64,000 bases of DNA from Haplomitrium mnioides. Lineage: Eukaryota > Marchantiophyta > Haplomitriopsida > Calobryales. The notes beneath the pieces are model-generated. The model was not told the origin of the DNA. It searched no databases and worked only from the letters and a program-made list of their open reading frames with translations. A program made the translations under genes and the position numbers. Where the stretch lies: contig JBNGIS010021928.1 of NCBI GenBank assembly GCA_049999725.1, positions 1 through 64,000 on the forward strand, written 5' to 3'. Positions within the stretch are counted from its first letter, which is position 1. Each line of letters opens with the position of its first letter. Of the stretch, positions 15,662-26,600 are shown one piece after another.

Positions 15662-15900
15662 TGTAAAGAAATCGAGGAGATAAATCTTTAGAGGCAAATA
15701 TGAGAGATAGTATTCAACACAATGGATTTACAAAAAGGAAGAGGCTTGGCGGCGCTCTCTTCGATCTCCCTTCTTTTCTCTCTACATATCCTTGTATTTA
15801 TACTTAAATTTACCCTAAATTAACTTAACAAAACTAACCCAAAAGAGGGTTAAAAATAAGTCTAACCGGTCATCTACGTATAGAGCTTGGTATTTCAACA
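15662..15900. mobile_element. Nested 239-bp solo LTR or short terminal-repeat element
   Basis: Starts TGTAAAGAAATCG and ends TATTTCAACA (TG...CA). A perfect 5-bp duplication AGGGG flanks it (15657-15661 and 15901-15905). The 3' LTR has the unoccupied site with a single AGGGG at about 25597-25605 (GAGAAAGGGGCAGGGCAG). It contains a TATTTATA-like box and no coding capacity. The size and ends fit a solo LTR of a Ty1-copia or TRIM-type element; the lineage is not determinable from the LTR alone. Confidence 0.85.
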
Positions 15901-16494
15901 AGGGGCGGGGTAGAAATGCAAGCGCAGGAGAGAAGATGAATACATATGTACAAAGTAATAAAGGTGTTATGAAGGAGGATGGTGTGTAGTTCTTATAGCG
16001 AATGAAGGTATTAGGGAGACAAGGGTGACGATCTTTGAAAATAAAAGAAGGGAAGTTCTTATAGCAAGCAGCAGACTAAGTAAGTGGGTTTAGAGATTGG
16101 TACAAATGAAGGAAGGAAGTGACCATTGCTTGCATTTGAAAGTTCATGTTGCATTATTGCTTTTCAGTTGATTGATTGAGTTAAAGGTTGAGTTATGCGT
16201 TTTCATTTTGTTTTTTTCCAAACACAAGTAATTAAGACGTTATGTCAAGTTCTCTCTTTATGCTTTCACTATCCCTTTCTTTCCTTTTGTGGTTGCAGGT
16301 TCAACCCATAGCCTTTACTCGTCATCTAGCCCTATAGCCCTATACTACATATCTCTCTAGTCCAACTATCCCTCTCCTCAATTCTTCCCTTCCCCTCTCA
16401 TTTAATTCTTCTTCCCTCTCCTATCTCTTCCTCCCCCTTCACGGATAAGGCTCACCTCCTTCACATGGCCCTACCCCTCTACTTGTCCAAACAG

Positions 16495-16507
16495 TGGTGT
16501 CGTTGCC
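16495..16507 (+). other. Primer-binding site, tRNA-Asp-like, CpG-decayed
   Basis: TGGTGTCGTTGCC begins one base after the 5' LTR. It resembles the TGGCGCCGTTGCC primer site I associate with Athila/Tat elements (tRNA-Asp), with two C-to-T changes at CpG-type positions. The position directly after the LTR end supports the LTR boundary. Confidence 0.75.
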
Positions 16508-17061
16508 ATTGCCATTGTCTGTTATAGGTTACAATTCTTGAAACAAGAGACCAGCCTGCAAGCAAAAAATCGTGTGCAAGTCCTTAGCCGGTTCTGAGGG
16601 AAGAAGCACCCTCACGACCCCTTGAGTTCTGGTGGACCTTACTACCACCACGACCAAGTGTATCTCTAGATATCCCGATCAGCGGGGTACTTGACTTCTA
16701 AAATCCTAAGCCATTACCTTTTGACGTTACCCGTGTCATTAGTATCCTATAAATTCTGATTAGCCTTATTTTGTTCCCACAATGGGGCAAGAGGAATCTT
16801 CTATACATGTCATGACATTTGCCGAAATGGCCGAGGCATGTGATATGACTTTGGATCATTTTCTTTACCGTATGTGGGTGGAAGCAATCGATACTCTCTG
16901 GTGGTTAGCCACATGGTATCCCGTAGATACTCTTAGCTTTGAGTACATTGAGCCAGTTACTAGTTTACGTTCGACCCAATAGTTTTTTGTAGTTTTCTTC
17001 TTTTAGCAAACTAAAAAGTTCTCTTTGATCTAGTTTAGTACTCTTATTTCCTAGATTTGAG
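16508..17061 (+). other. Leader of the Tat/Athila-like element with a short frame at 16782-16982
   Basis: Between primer site and gag lies about 550 bp. One frame, 16782-16982 (66 codons, starting MGQEESS, rich in Trp near its end), is in a different frame from gag. Some Tat-group elements carry an extra ORF upstream of gag, so it could be a remnant of one or of the gag N-terminus. I recognise no domain. Confidence 0.3.
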
Positions 17062-19461
17062 GTGAGCCACACCTTTTCTTTTGTCAATTTTGCTTGCAGG
17101 TGTATGATTGGGCCAGAGGCCATGGGTTATAAGTTTCTTTTTTCTTTTCTTTTTCGTGGCACATCCCATTCTGGAAGTCCGAGTGTGGATCCGAATCTCA
17201 AGAAAACAATTTGGTATATGAAGCGTCCTCTTTCTTCTTCTCCTACCCTTTCTTGATCTGAGCGTTACATTAGAAGGTGTTTATGTCCTCCTTATATTAC
17301 CAAGAAAAGTACTTCATTAGTTTTTCCCGTTCCTGTTTTAGATTTGACACCAACTATGGGTTTCCAACAACCAATACCAGCACGATATTCCTGTCCGAAG
17401 TTTACAAGACAAATGGTTATAAATAGAGTAGATGCAGATACGCATCTCAATCGGTTTCTAGCATTGGTAGCAGCAACAGGTGATCCGGAGGATATATTGA
17501 GACATCAATTCCCGACCACTTTAGATGGCGATGCCATCAATTGGTATTTTCGAGAGGCGGCAACCATTGTCACTTGGCTTGACCTCCGTACTGCTTTCTT
17601 GGATCGTTTTCATCCCGCGTATCATTTTGATCGTGCTTGGGATGATCTTTTTTGTATAAGAATGTTTTCTGAAGAATCTATTCAAGATTACAACAATCGA
17701 TTCAAAGTGGCAGTTAGTAAGAGACAAACACCTCCACCAGATGAAGACCAAACATGGTTCTTTATTAAAAGACTGCCAAATTCCATGCAAGAGCATGTCT
17801 TGCTTCAGGATCCACAGACTTTGGACCAAGCAATTCAAGCTGCCACAACATACAAAAAGATGCTCTTACGGCGTGAGCGCTTTGCAACTACTTCTTCTTC
17901 TTTTTCTTCTTCTCCTTCTTCTTCTTTCTATTCTTTGGCTGGGTCCGTAAGCATGAGCACAATGGGGTATGGAACCTCACAAGCTGTACGCTTTGCTGCA
18001 CAAGCACCGTCACCACAACATCCTTCGGTGCCAACTCGATCGAAATCTTCGGTTTCTTCAAATTCTCGCAGAGATGAACTTGCTGAATTTCGAGCTAAAG
18101 TGCATAATGATCTTTCTAGTCTTCTTGCTAATCAGCTAGCAAGCTTGAAAATTCAGATGCTCCATTTAGGTCCTGGACCGAACGTGCAAACGCAGCCTGC
18201 AAATGTTTGGTGCACGAGGTGTAATAAGCAACATTCTCCACTAGAAGCTTGTCCCTTGACTACTTGGTGTGATGGATGCTTGTCTTCTGACCGTACTTCG
18301 GAGGGCTGTCCTATTTTACAAAGATTTAAGAATCACGCCAATGTGAATTTGGCCAATGTTTCTTCACTCGTAGTAGCTACTGTACCCTCGAGCTTGGCTC
18401 CGCAATCTACATCAATGAATCAAGGTCCTACGCAGTCATATCACGTACTAGCACTTGTACAACCTACTCCTTATCTGCAGCAGAGTTAACCTCAAGCGGC
18501 AACTCAACAACCAAATCCTTCCTTTTCACAGTTTCGACCTTCTATGGGACAAACATGCTATAATTGTCAAAATTCCGATCATATGGCTCGAGACTGACCT
18601 TTCCATCGTACAAGAAAATACTATCAAAACCGACCTCAATCAACGTATCAGCGTCCTTATCAAGGATATCAAAACCAAAGGTTTTACAATAATCGGTTCG
18701 GACAACAGAGCCTAAACAATAGGTCCTATCAGCAAAACCAGCCTTTGTACTCACAACAATAAGCTGGTTATGGCCAACCAAATTTTCAGCAAGCTCCGCA
18801 ATATGCGCAATTGCAATATTGACAACAACAGTCCAATCTGAATTCGGGTTCTGCATATGTGCCTCCACTACCGCACATAACATATTATCAGACACAACCG
18901 ATCTCGACACCAGCAGCCCAAACCGCCCAACAACTTACATTAGCTCCGGCACCACAACCTCAGTTAGTGGCTGCACAGCAAGTAGCTGCCGCTCTTCCTC
19001 TTCCTTCGACCTTTACTACTCCTCCACCTCAGAAAATCGAGCACATTCAAGTGGTTCTTGTTAATATTACCTTGCGATCTGGAGCCCAACTATCTCCACC
19101 TGTTACTTCTTCACGTCTTGAGGAACTAGTTTCCGAGGCAGCTCCTCATTTCGCTGCCCCACCGGCAAAAGCTCATATCTTGCATTTTATGAGTTATCCA
19201 AAGCCTAGTACCATCCGTGCTGATGCTCCTTTCAGAATTCCAGCACATACATCAATGGATTCTACTCCTTCTTCTTCTTTACCAGAGCATACTACTTCTT
19301 CTTCTTCCTTCGTACCGGATCTTTTAGTTCCACCAGTACCTATGACACATATTCCAAAGAAGACTGGGAAAGGTATTCCCATTCGAAGACGGAAGTGTAA
19401 GGTTCTTCCTACGTCCTTGCAAAACATTTCCCACTATGACATATTTTCTGACGTGTCCTAA
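17062..19461 (+). pseudogene. gag: gag remnant of the Tat/Athila-like element
   Basis: One reading frame (codons starting at positions equal to 1 mod 3) spans this interval. It is broken by stops at 17254 (TGA), 18487 (TAA), 18595 (TGA), 18760 (TAA) and 18820 (TGA). The capsid-like part at about 17356-17900 shows the retrotransposon gag pattern (FPTTLDGDAINWYF, then a helical region with ESIQDYNNRFK). A Ser-rich stretch follows at 17880-17950. A CCHC zinc knuckle begins at 18556 (C-x2-C-x4-H-x4-), but the last Cys codon is the TGA at 18595. A Gln/Pro-rich linker and the NITLRSG motif, typical between gag and protease in this group, follow near 19062. Gag would form the virus-like particle and bind RNA. 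It cannot be made intact here. Confidence 0.88.
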
Positions 19462-20110
19462 CAACCGGCAAAATATTTCTATTGGCCAGTTATTGCGCAT
19501 TTATGTGCCTTCGAGGAATTCTTTATGATCCTCCTTAAGTCTACTGAGGAAGAAACCACAGCTGATACATTTTATGAAGGCAACAAAAGTCAAGCTGACT
19601 AAACGCCTTACACGACATAGTCTTCCACAACAAGATTCTACTTCTTCCATTCTTTATGTTCCGAGTACTGATCCTCCTCTAGATACCGTAGATCCTACAG
19701 ACAAGGACACCTCATCACCAGTGCACATGATTTCCTTGTATGATCCGGAGACGCTGGCAACTACTATCCTAATTGACAGAATCATGATTCTTGTGGCACA
19801 TATGGATACTGGATCCACTGTCAACATTATGACAGAAGACACTATGAGCACTATAGGGTATCCTACGAGTGCTCTACAAAAAACATCTCTAGTCCTTCGC
19901 TTGGCGGATGGAAGCGATATTTTTCCTCTTGGTGTAATGAGGAACATACTGACTCTTTTTGTTGACCAAGAATATTTGGTTTACTATTTAGTTCTACGTA
20001 TCACACAAAAGAACCAATATCCTTTGCTACTTGGATGTCCTTGGTTGAAACAAAGCCAAGCACAATTGGATTTTGCAGATGGTACTTTAACCATCGGACC
20101 TCCAGAATAG
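19456..20110 (+). pseudogene. pol: Aspartic protease region of pol
   Basis: Here the open frame switches by +1 relative to gag, near 19445-19460, and stays in that frame to 23116. The active-site triad Asp-Thr-Gly is intact at 19805-19813 (in MDTGSTVNIM). The C-terminal protease signature LLLGCPWLKQ follows at about 20030. It would cleave the Gag-Pol polyprotein. One stop lies near 19528 and a TAG at 20108-20110, before the reverse transcriptase. The +1 switch may be a decay frameshift; a programmed one cannot be excluded. Confidence 0.85.
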
Positions 20111-21253
20111 TGTGTCATTATCTCTATGTATACTCACACTTGTTCCCCTACCCCACAAGCTCTGGAAAAGCAGTTTGAGGATTTGTTTTTGGTTGATACA
20201 ACATCACGATTCTTGGTTCCCAACATGGATGAGGATATTCTTATTCTCGACAACTTTTTTATTTCTTGCAATTTTCTGGAGATACAATTCAAAGAAGCAC
20301 CTGTCTTACCGGCTGAACATAAAAGTCTTAAAGTTTATGAAGGCATCACTGAAGATCAAGAATCTTCCTTCTTAAAGCTTATCCATAACTACATTGATGT
20401 CTTCACTTAGGAGTATAATGAGATGACAAGCATACCCGCGTCCATATATTAGTACCAGATACAATTATGACCAGATGCTCGACCCATTTGCAAGCGTCCT
20501 TATAGGCTAAATCCAAAGTATACAGACCTTGTACAAAAGGATATTACAAAAATGCTGCATGCTAGCATTATCTCTCATGTAGGACTTACAGATTGGGTAT
20601 CACCTATCGTGGTAGTACCAAAACCAGATAGGTCAGTTAGAGTTTGTGGTGATTTTAAGGCCTTGAATGTGGCAACCATACTTGAATATTTTCCAATTCC
20701 GTTCATAGACATGATCTTGGATAACGTGGCCAGAATACAATGTTACAGTTTTCTTGATGGTTTTTCTGGTTATAATCAAATCGAAATCCATCCTGATTCT
20801 CGACACTTGACCATTGTTACCACTCCTTGAGGATGTTATTCATATAACAAGCTTGTATTTGGCTTGTGTAATGCACATAGTGCATTCCAACGTATCATGC
20901 TTATGGCATTTGAATCCCTTTTACAAGGACCCGAAAAGTGTCTTGAAATATATTTGGATGATTTTATGGTTTACAGCACGCTAGAACAACATTTGGCCAA
21001 ACTGGAACTTGCATTCATTTGTTGTCGGACCTATGGTATATCACTAAATCCCAAGAAGTGTAAATTCTTGGCACTAGCAGGTGTACTTCTAGAACATATC
21101 ATTTCAGAAAAAGGTCTACACCCAGACCCAGCTAAAGTAAACATTATCCTTTCCTTTCCACCGCCTACTACAGTTAAATAGCTACAACACTTTCTTGGTA
21201 AGTTAGTATATTACCGAAGGTATTGCTTCAACTATGCCACAATCGCTACTTTT
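20111..21253 (+). pseudogene. pol: Reverse transcriptase region of pol
   Basis: Same frame as the protease. Recognisable blocks in order are the RLNPKYTDLV entry region (about 20500), WVSPIVVVPKP (20597), RVCGDFKALN (20638), YSFLDGFSGYNQIEIHP (20744), LCNAHSAFQR (20861), the catalytic YLDDF at 20951-20965, and GISLNPKKCKF (21034). The catalytic Asp pair is present. Stops at 20408 (TAG), 20450 (TAG), 20468 (TGA), 20828 (TGA) and 21179 (TAG) prevent expression. There are no frameshifts in this interval. The protein would copy the element's RNA into DNA. Confidence 0.92.
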
Positions 21254-21730
21254 TTGTATAAATTGACAAGACATACCATTCCTTTTGTTTGGTCGGAAGA
21301 GTGTCAACAAGCATTTCAAGCTTTGAAAGACTTCTTTGCTTCATTACCTTTTCTTGCCCCTATAGACTGGACCATTCCATTTATAGTCATGGTAGACACT
21401 TCTACTACTACCACTGGTGTAGTGTTGGCACAAATCCAAGAAAAACAAGAACGTCCTATTTATTACGCTGGATGCCAACTAAACATGGCCGAAAGAAATT
21501 ACAATGTGACGGAGCGTGAAGCCCTTGGACTCATTTATGCAGCTCAGAAATTTTGACATTACCTTTTAGGCTACCCATTCACGTTCATTGTAGATCACGA
21601 TTCTTTGAAGCATATTATCAATAAACCTATTCTTACTGGCCGTTTGGTGCGATGGGTTCTTCTTCTTTAGGAATTTAACTTTCAATTACAAGTACGACCC
21701 GGAACCAAGCATGGAAATTGTGATCTATTA
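21254..21730 (+). pseudogene. pol: RNase H region of pol
   Basis: Typical Ty3-gypsy RNase H blocks are present: the IPFIVMVDTSTTTTGVVLAQ strand region from about 21377, and MAERNYNVTEREALGLIYA at 21485-21541. The tether ends near FTIVDH-like and LLSRIPG sequences at 21590-21740. Stops are TGA at 21554 and TAG at 21668. RNase H removes template RNA during reverse transcription. It follows RT directly and is non-functional here. Confidence 0.88.
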
Positions 21731-23116
21731 TCGCGTATTCCTGGTAATCCTGAACCTGATTCATTGGATGATAGTTTTCCAGACCTTTGGGTTTCGCAAG
21801 TCTCGCATCTACTTATAACAGAAGCAAGCATAGAACCTTCCTATCTATAGCTGGCTGTCCATCCTTGGTATAGTCATGTGATTACATATCTTACAAGTGG
21901 CATACTTCCGCCATATGTGAAGAAGGATTAGCGGCAAGCCTTCGCAAGGTTAGCTGGTCCTTATACAATTCTTTCGGAGACTTTATATCGTATGGGTATG
22001 GATGGAGTGTTACAAAGATGTTTGACGCCACCACAAACAACACAAGTGTTACAGGGCTGCCACACCTCTGCGTGTGGAGGGCATTTCGCTGGAAAAATTA
22101 CAGCTAGAAAAGTGCTTTGTTCAAGCTATTGGCGGCCTACTTTGTTTACAGACTCTCATAAATTTGCTCGTGCTTGTGATGCATGCCAGCGTACGGGGAA
22201 GCCTACACATGATCTGCAAATGCCATTGGTACCGATCCTTCCATTGTCTGCATTTCAAAAGTGGGGATTGGATTTCGTTGGTCCTATTGTTCCGCCATCT
22301 CGTTCATGGAGAAATCAATACAATCTTGCAGCGATAGATTATGTCACTAAATAGGCGGAAGCGATAGCACTTCCTGTGGATAATGCTATATATGTAGCTT
22401 CTTTTTTATATTTGCAAGTCTTGACTCGATACGGTTGTCCATTAGAGCTAGTTGGTGATTGTGGTACTCATTTTTTGAATGTGGTCATTGAAGCCTTTAC
22501 GACCTTATATTCAATACGTCACCGTACATCTGCCCCGTATCATCCACAAAAAAATGGACAAGCTGAGAGCACAAACAAGATTCTCAAGTCTATTCTTACG
22601 AAGACCGTCTCTCATCATAGATCGGATTGGGATGAGCATCTATCTGCAGCTTTATGGGCTTATCGCTCAATGACAAAAGTTGCTACAAGATTTACTCCAG
22701 TTCATTTGGTATACGGACAAGAGGCGTTGTTACCTAGTGAGATTCAAGTACCCTCCTTGCGAGTTGCAATTACAAATCGTCTTGGACCCTTGGAGTCCTT
22801 ACAACACCGTCTGCTAACTTTAGAAAACTTGCAAGAAGATCGGATAGAAGCCTCTGATCCGCGATTTGCACATCAACATTGCACAAAGCTTGCACATGAT
22901 TGGAAGATTAAGTTGAGGACATTTGAGGTTAATGACCTCGTGTTGGTTTTTGATATGAGATTCCTTAAGTTTGCACCTAAGTTTACATCACATTGGTCTG
23001 GCCCGTATAGAGTAATTGCAGTTCTTGCTTATGGGTATTTGAGTCTGTCTACGTTGGATGATACTCCGTTCGCTGCTCTTGTGAATGCCAACCATGTGAA
23101 GTTATACTATGTGTAG
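21731..23116 (+). pseudogene. pol: Integrase region of pol
   Basis: The zinc-binding HHCC region spans about 22040-22200 (ending CDACQRTGKP). The catalytic core has Asp at 22271 (WGLDFVGP), Asp at 22457 (VGDCGTHF) and Glu at 22565 (GQAESTNK). The second acidic residue and the Glu are separated by 35 residues, as expected for a DDE integrase. The Tat-like tail VYGQEALLPSEIQVPSLRVA and a C-terminal fold to LYYV follow. The final 246 codons (22376-23116) are open. Stops lie at 21848, 21929 and 22352, all TAG. No chromodomain is attached. Confidence 0.92.
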
Positions 23117-23281
23117 TTCCTTTGGTTTGGTGATGTCTATGTATGGCCTACTTTGTTTTTTTTCTTTTGTTCGTTGGTTTTCTCTCTTGTGTTGTTATCT
23201 TGCGATGAGGCCATAGTCCATTCTTGGGAGTTCCAAAGGAGAAGCTGAGCTACATTGTTCGCACGGGGACGCTCAAAGATT

Positions 23282-23292
23282 GAACGAAGGGA
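23282..23292 (+). other. Polypurine tract candidate
   Basis: GAACGAAGGGA lies two bases before the 3' LTR start (TGTTGGGCCC at 23295). It is the expected position of the plus-strand priming site. Its purine run is interrupted by one C, consistent with decay. Confidence 0.6.
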
Positions 23293-23824
23293 TCTGTTGG
23301 GCCCAAAGAGGTACATTGGAGATACACATTGAGACAACATAAAAGAGAAACAAAACAAGAAAATGGAGACAAGTGGAGTGTGAATGGCGACAATGAGCAT
23401 CAAAAAACATCATCAAAGAAAGAGGAATCAAGTTCGGAAAAACATTTATAATATTACTTTCATCATATTTTTATATATTTTCTGCAAGTATAGGTATCAT
23501 GAAGTCCCAACAACATCATCGTCTTACAAGAAAGGCAAGGTGAAAAAGAATTGAGACAAAAAAACAAAGAAAAAAAGCTACTCTGTAAATATATATGTGT
23601 TTGTTACGTGCGTCTGTGTTTGTGTCTGTAAGTAAAAATCAGTTTGTCAAAAGAGCGACTAGGAGAGGAGAAATATAGATATTAGTATTTTATATTTAAA
23701 TTAGTAATATAATCTAAGCTAGAAGGCCTTATGGAAATTGCCATTAAATCGACGATCGAGATCTACATCAACGGCCAAGATAAATCGAAGGAAAAAAAAC
23801 AAAAAGGACCTAGGGTTAAGGGAG

Positions 23825-23833
23825 TATAAAAGG
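23825..23833 (+). promoter_or_regulatory. Candidate TATA box of the 3' LTR
   Basis: TATAAAAGG sits about 530 bp into the LTR, just before the GGATTTTTTTCAAGGG block shared by both LTRs. In the 5' LTR the matching region near 13737 reads ACAAAAGGG, and the 20-odd bases carrying the box are absent. If this is the element promoter, the 5' LTR has lost it. Confidence 0.55.
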
Positions 23834-24181
23834 GATTTTTTTCAAGGGTGCGGCCGCCCCTCTCCGCTGGTGTTCCGCTGGTGTTTTTGGAGCTTGCATC
23901 GTTGATGAAGAGCGGATGCTTGCGCGGGGAAGACCAGGAGAAATCAAGGTGCACATGACAAATCTAGAGATGGATCCCCATGAAGACGCTATTGAGCAAC
24001 AATTGGGCCATTATGTTGTGGAAGGTGTAGAGTTAGAGGAATCGGCCATATGAAGGAACAATTGAAGGCTTTCTGGTAGTCTCTGCACATATTCAATTGT
24101 TAACGGGGAGATGGAGTTTGCTGGTAGTCAACTTTCGTGAACCTCGTGAACCTCCTTCCGGTCTTGCCTATGGAGGCTTGC

Positions 24182-24235
24182 AAGTCTACTACAAAAGTGG
24201 CCTCTTGAAAGTCTACTACAAAAGTGGCCTCTTGA
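24182..24235 (+). repeat. 27-bp tandem duplication in the 3' LTR
   Basis: The unit AAGTCTACTACAAAAGTGGC plus CTCTTGA is present twice in direct tandem (24182-24208 and 24209-24235). The 5' LTR has one copy near 14289. It is private to this LTR, so it arose after insertion. Confidence 0.9.
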
Positions 24236-26496
24236 TTTTGTTCATTAGAGAGTAACCCCACTATAAAACCATGGTAGATAGTCAAGATCGCAGCCTACCG
24301 GCGTTACTAAACTGATCTGTGCCTGACCATGAGGCCATATCGATTTGCACCGATCATGAGAACCCATTGCTTACACAATTTGTAATAGCATCCATAAGTT
24401 GGGTAGAGAATCAATTTTATCTATGGATGACATAGAGGAAGTAATCTGAATGGAAGGGAGATTAGTGAAGGATTGGAAATAGGGGAAAGATTCAAGCAAG
24501 AGGAATTGGTGGAGCATTCGAGAGGAAGATCGCAGAAGAATCGCAGGAGGAAATTTCGAGTGGAGATCGCCAAGGAGGATTTGCAGAAGGACTCGATTGA
24601 GGGAGGACTCATCGCAGAAAGAGCCAAAAGAGGGGATCAGAGGGGTTTTGCTCAATCTCTAGGCATAATTGCAGGCATCGGTTGCATCTGGCGCCGGTAA
24701 GAGGTTAGCACTTCAGAACCAAGTAGAGGAAGCAGAGAAGCTCAATGACTACATCATCAAGAGGAAGAGGATCTAATGGGAGGCAACTTGCAGGAAAGCA
24801 AAGACAAATTATGAGGAAGAGGTTGACAGATCAAGACTGAGGCATGCAGCATATTGCAAAGTTCTCGTAGCAAAACTGTTGTGGAGCTTGAGACAGCAGT
24901 CATAGCCCACAAAGAAAAATGTGTTGCCACCAAATTGTACAATGACTCGGATGTCAACTTGTTGACGCATCCTTGCTAGTGCCAAGAGAAGTTAATCGAG
25001 TCGAAGCCTTCTTCAAGCATCTCAGCAGTAAGAGCCAATTGACTCCCAAGGGTTCTCAAAATGTGGAACCAACTTTCGACACCAGCTTAGACATGCTCAC
25101 AACGCAGAATAATCTACACCATCCGAGTGCCATTGCGGAGGCTTTGCATGCCGTCGGTGAAGGGGCAGTGTTGAGGATACAGAGAATCGTCCAACTGAGA
25201 TTTGGCGGAGATCGGGAAAACCCACGAGACCATTGACAGCTACGGTGGCGATCAATTCCCCTTGGTATCAAATGGAGGAGTAGTGTTCGTCGATCAGGGA
25301 GCCGGTTGTATCAAGTTGAATTGAGTAGAGTAACTTGCATGCCTTCTTGGTTGTAGTAGAAACAGAATTGGCTGAAATTCTATGTCGAAGTGAGTGAATT
25401 GGAGATTGAAGGACCACAAAATCATTTCTTGCTTGAGACTTGCGTAGACGTCTCTGAATAGAAGAAGGGGTTCAGCCCCTAAATTGTGCTACATAGGGAA
25501 AGTATTTCTGCGTAGAGAGAGTTCAGAAGGAAGTCGCAAAGGGAAGCAACATCGCAGGGGAAGGAGAAATCGTTCGTAGAGGAGGCAGCAAATTGAGAAA
25601 GGGGCAGGGCAGAAATGCAAGCGCAGGAGAGAAGATGAATACGAATGTACAAAGTAAAGGTGTTATGAAGGAGGATGGTGTGTAGTTCTTATAGCGAATG
25701 AACGTAATAGGCGACAAGGGTGACGAACTTTGAAAATAAAAGAAGGGAAGTTCTTATAGCAAGCGGTAGACTAAGTTAGTGGGTTTGGAGATTGGTACAA
25801 AGGTAGGAAGGAAGTGACCAGTGTATATGACGATTTTTGCGAAGGTTGAAGGGTTACAAGAGAGGCAGCAGAATGACTTTGGCAGTGATATGAATTTCTA
25901 TGAGGAGTGTGAGGGTAAGTGATGAGGTATATAGGAAGAACAGGGCACTTGGAAGCTGATGGGGTGTTTGACAAGAGGTTGAAGTTGGGAAAATTGATGA
26001 AAATTGAGTGAAGTAAACATTTGGAGAAAAGGTCTGAATTGGAAGAGGTGAATTTTTTATGGGTTTGAATGATCACTACGGACAATCCAGAGTAACCCTG
26101 AGGCACAATGGCAATTCAGTGGCATATTCTTTGGACAACGAGTTGGATGAGGCCATATTAGCTGAGGTATTACATATGTTGAGAGGAAATTCTGTTTTGT
26201 GTTCATCGTGTGGAAGTCCTGTTCATATATATTGAATTCGTATCTTTTCATGTGAAGTGTTCAGAATCATGAGTCTTATGTGATGTGTGTGGTCTGAGAG
26301 TGGGTAAGTGTTTTTGTTTTATATATGTTGAAGTATAAAGAGGAGAGTCATCGCACCATATCCGATAGTCGTACGTTGAATCTGGGAACAAGTTATGTAC
26401 ATTTCATATACTGAGACCTGATACATAAAGTATTTATTGCAGCATTTGATGTTCTATGCTCCGTTAAATTTTGTTGAGAATGAATGTTGGAGTTTA

Positions 26497-26600
26497 CGTA
26501 TTTCCAAGTTTGTTCAGTATTCCAAACAATCGTAGCTAGTTTTNNNNNNNNNNCGTATTTCCAAGTTTGTTCAGTATTCCAAACAATCGTAGCTAGTTTT
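26497..26600. other. 10-N assembly gap flanked by identical 47-bp sequences
   Basis: N run at 26544-26553. The 47 bases before it (26497-26543) and the 47 after it (26554-26600) look identical. This is the pattern of two contig ends that overlap but were not merged, so the duplication and gap are probably artefacts. Confidence 0.9.

Larger units (their letters stand above)
13176..16493 (+). repeat. 5' LTR of the Tat/Athila-like element (3318 bp)
   Basis: Matches 23295-27083 end to end but with large structural differences. It carries a 70-bp tandem duplication at 13561-13700, an expanded minisatellite at about 13845-14130 and a 239-bp solo LTR at 15662-15900. It lacks about 900 bp that the 3' LTR has at roughly 25820-26720. 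It also lacks the short stretch that holds the TATA box in the 3' LTR. These 5'-only changes must post-date insertion unless gene conversion intervened. The minus-strand frames in it are shadows. Confidence 0.93.

Noticed and set aside
16141-16300. A host promoter or exon in the T-rich stretch near 16200
   Set aside because: It has an aligned copy in the 3' LTR (26725-26890), so it is LTR sequence.
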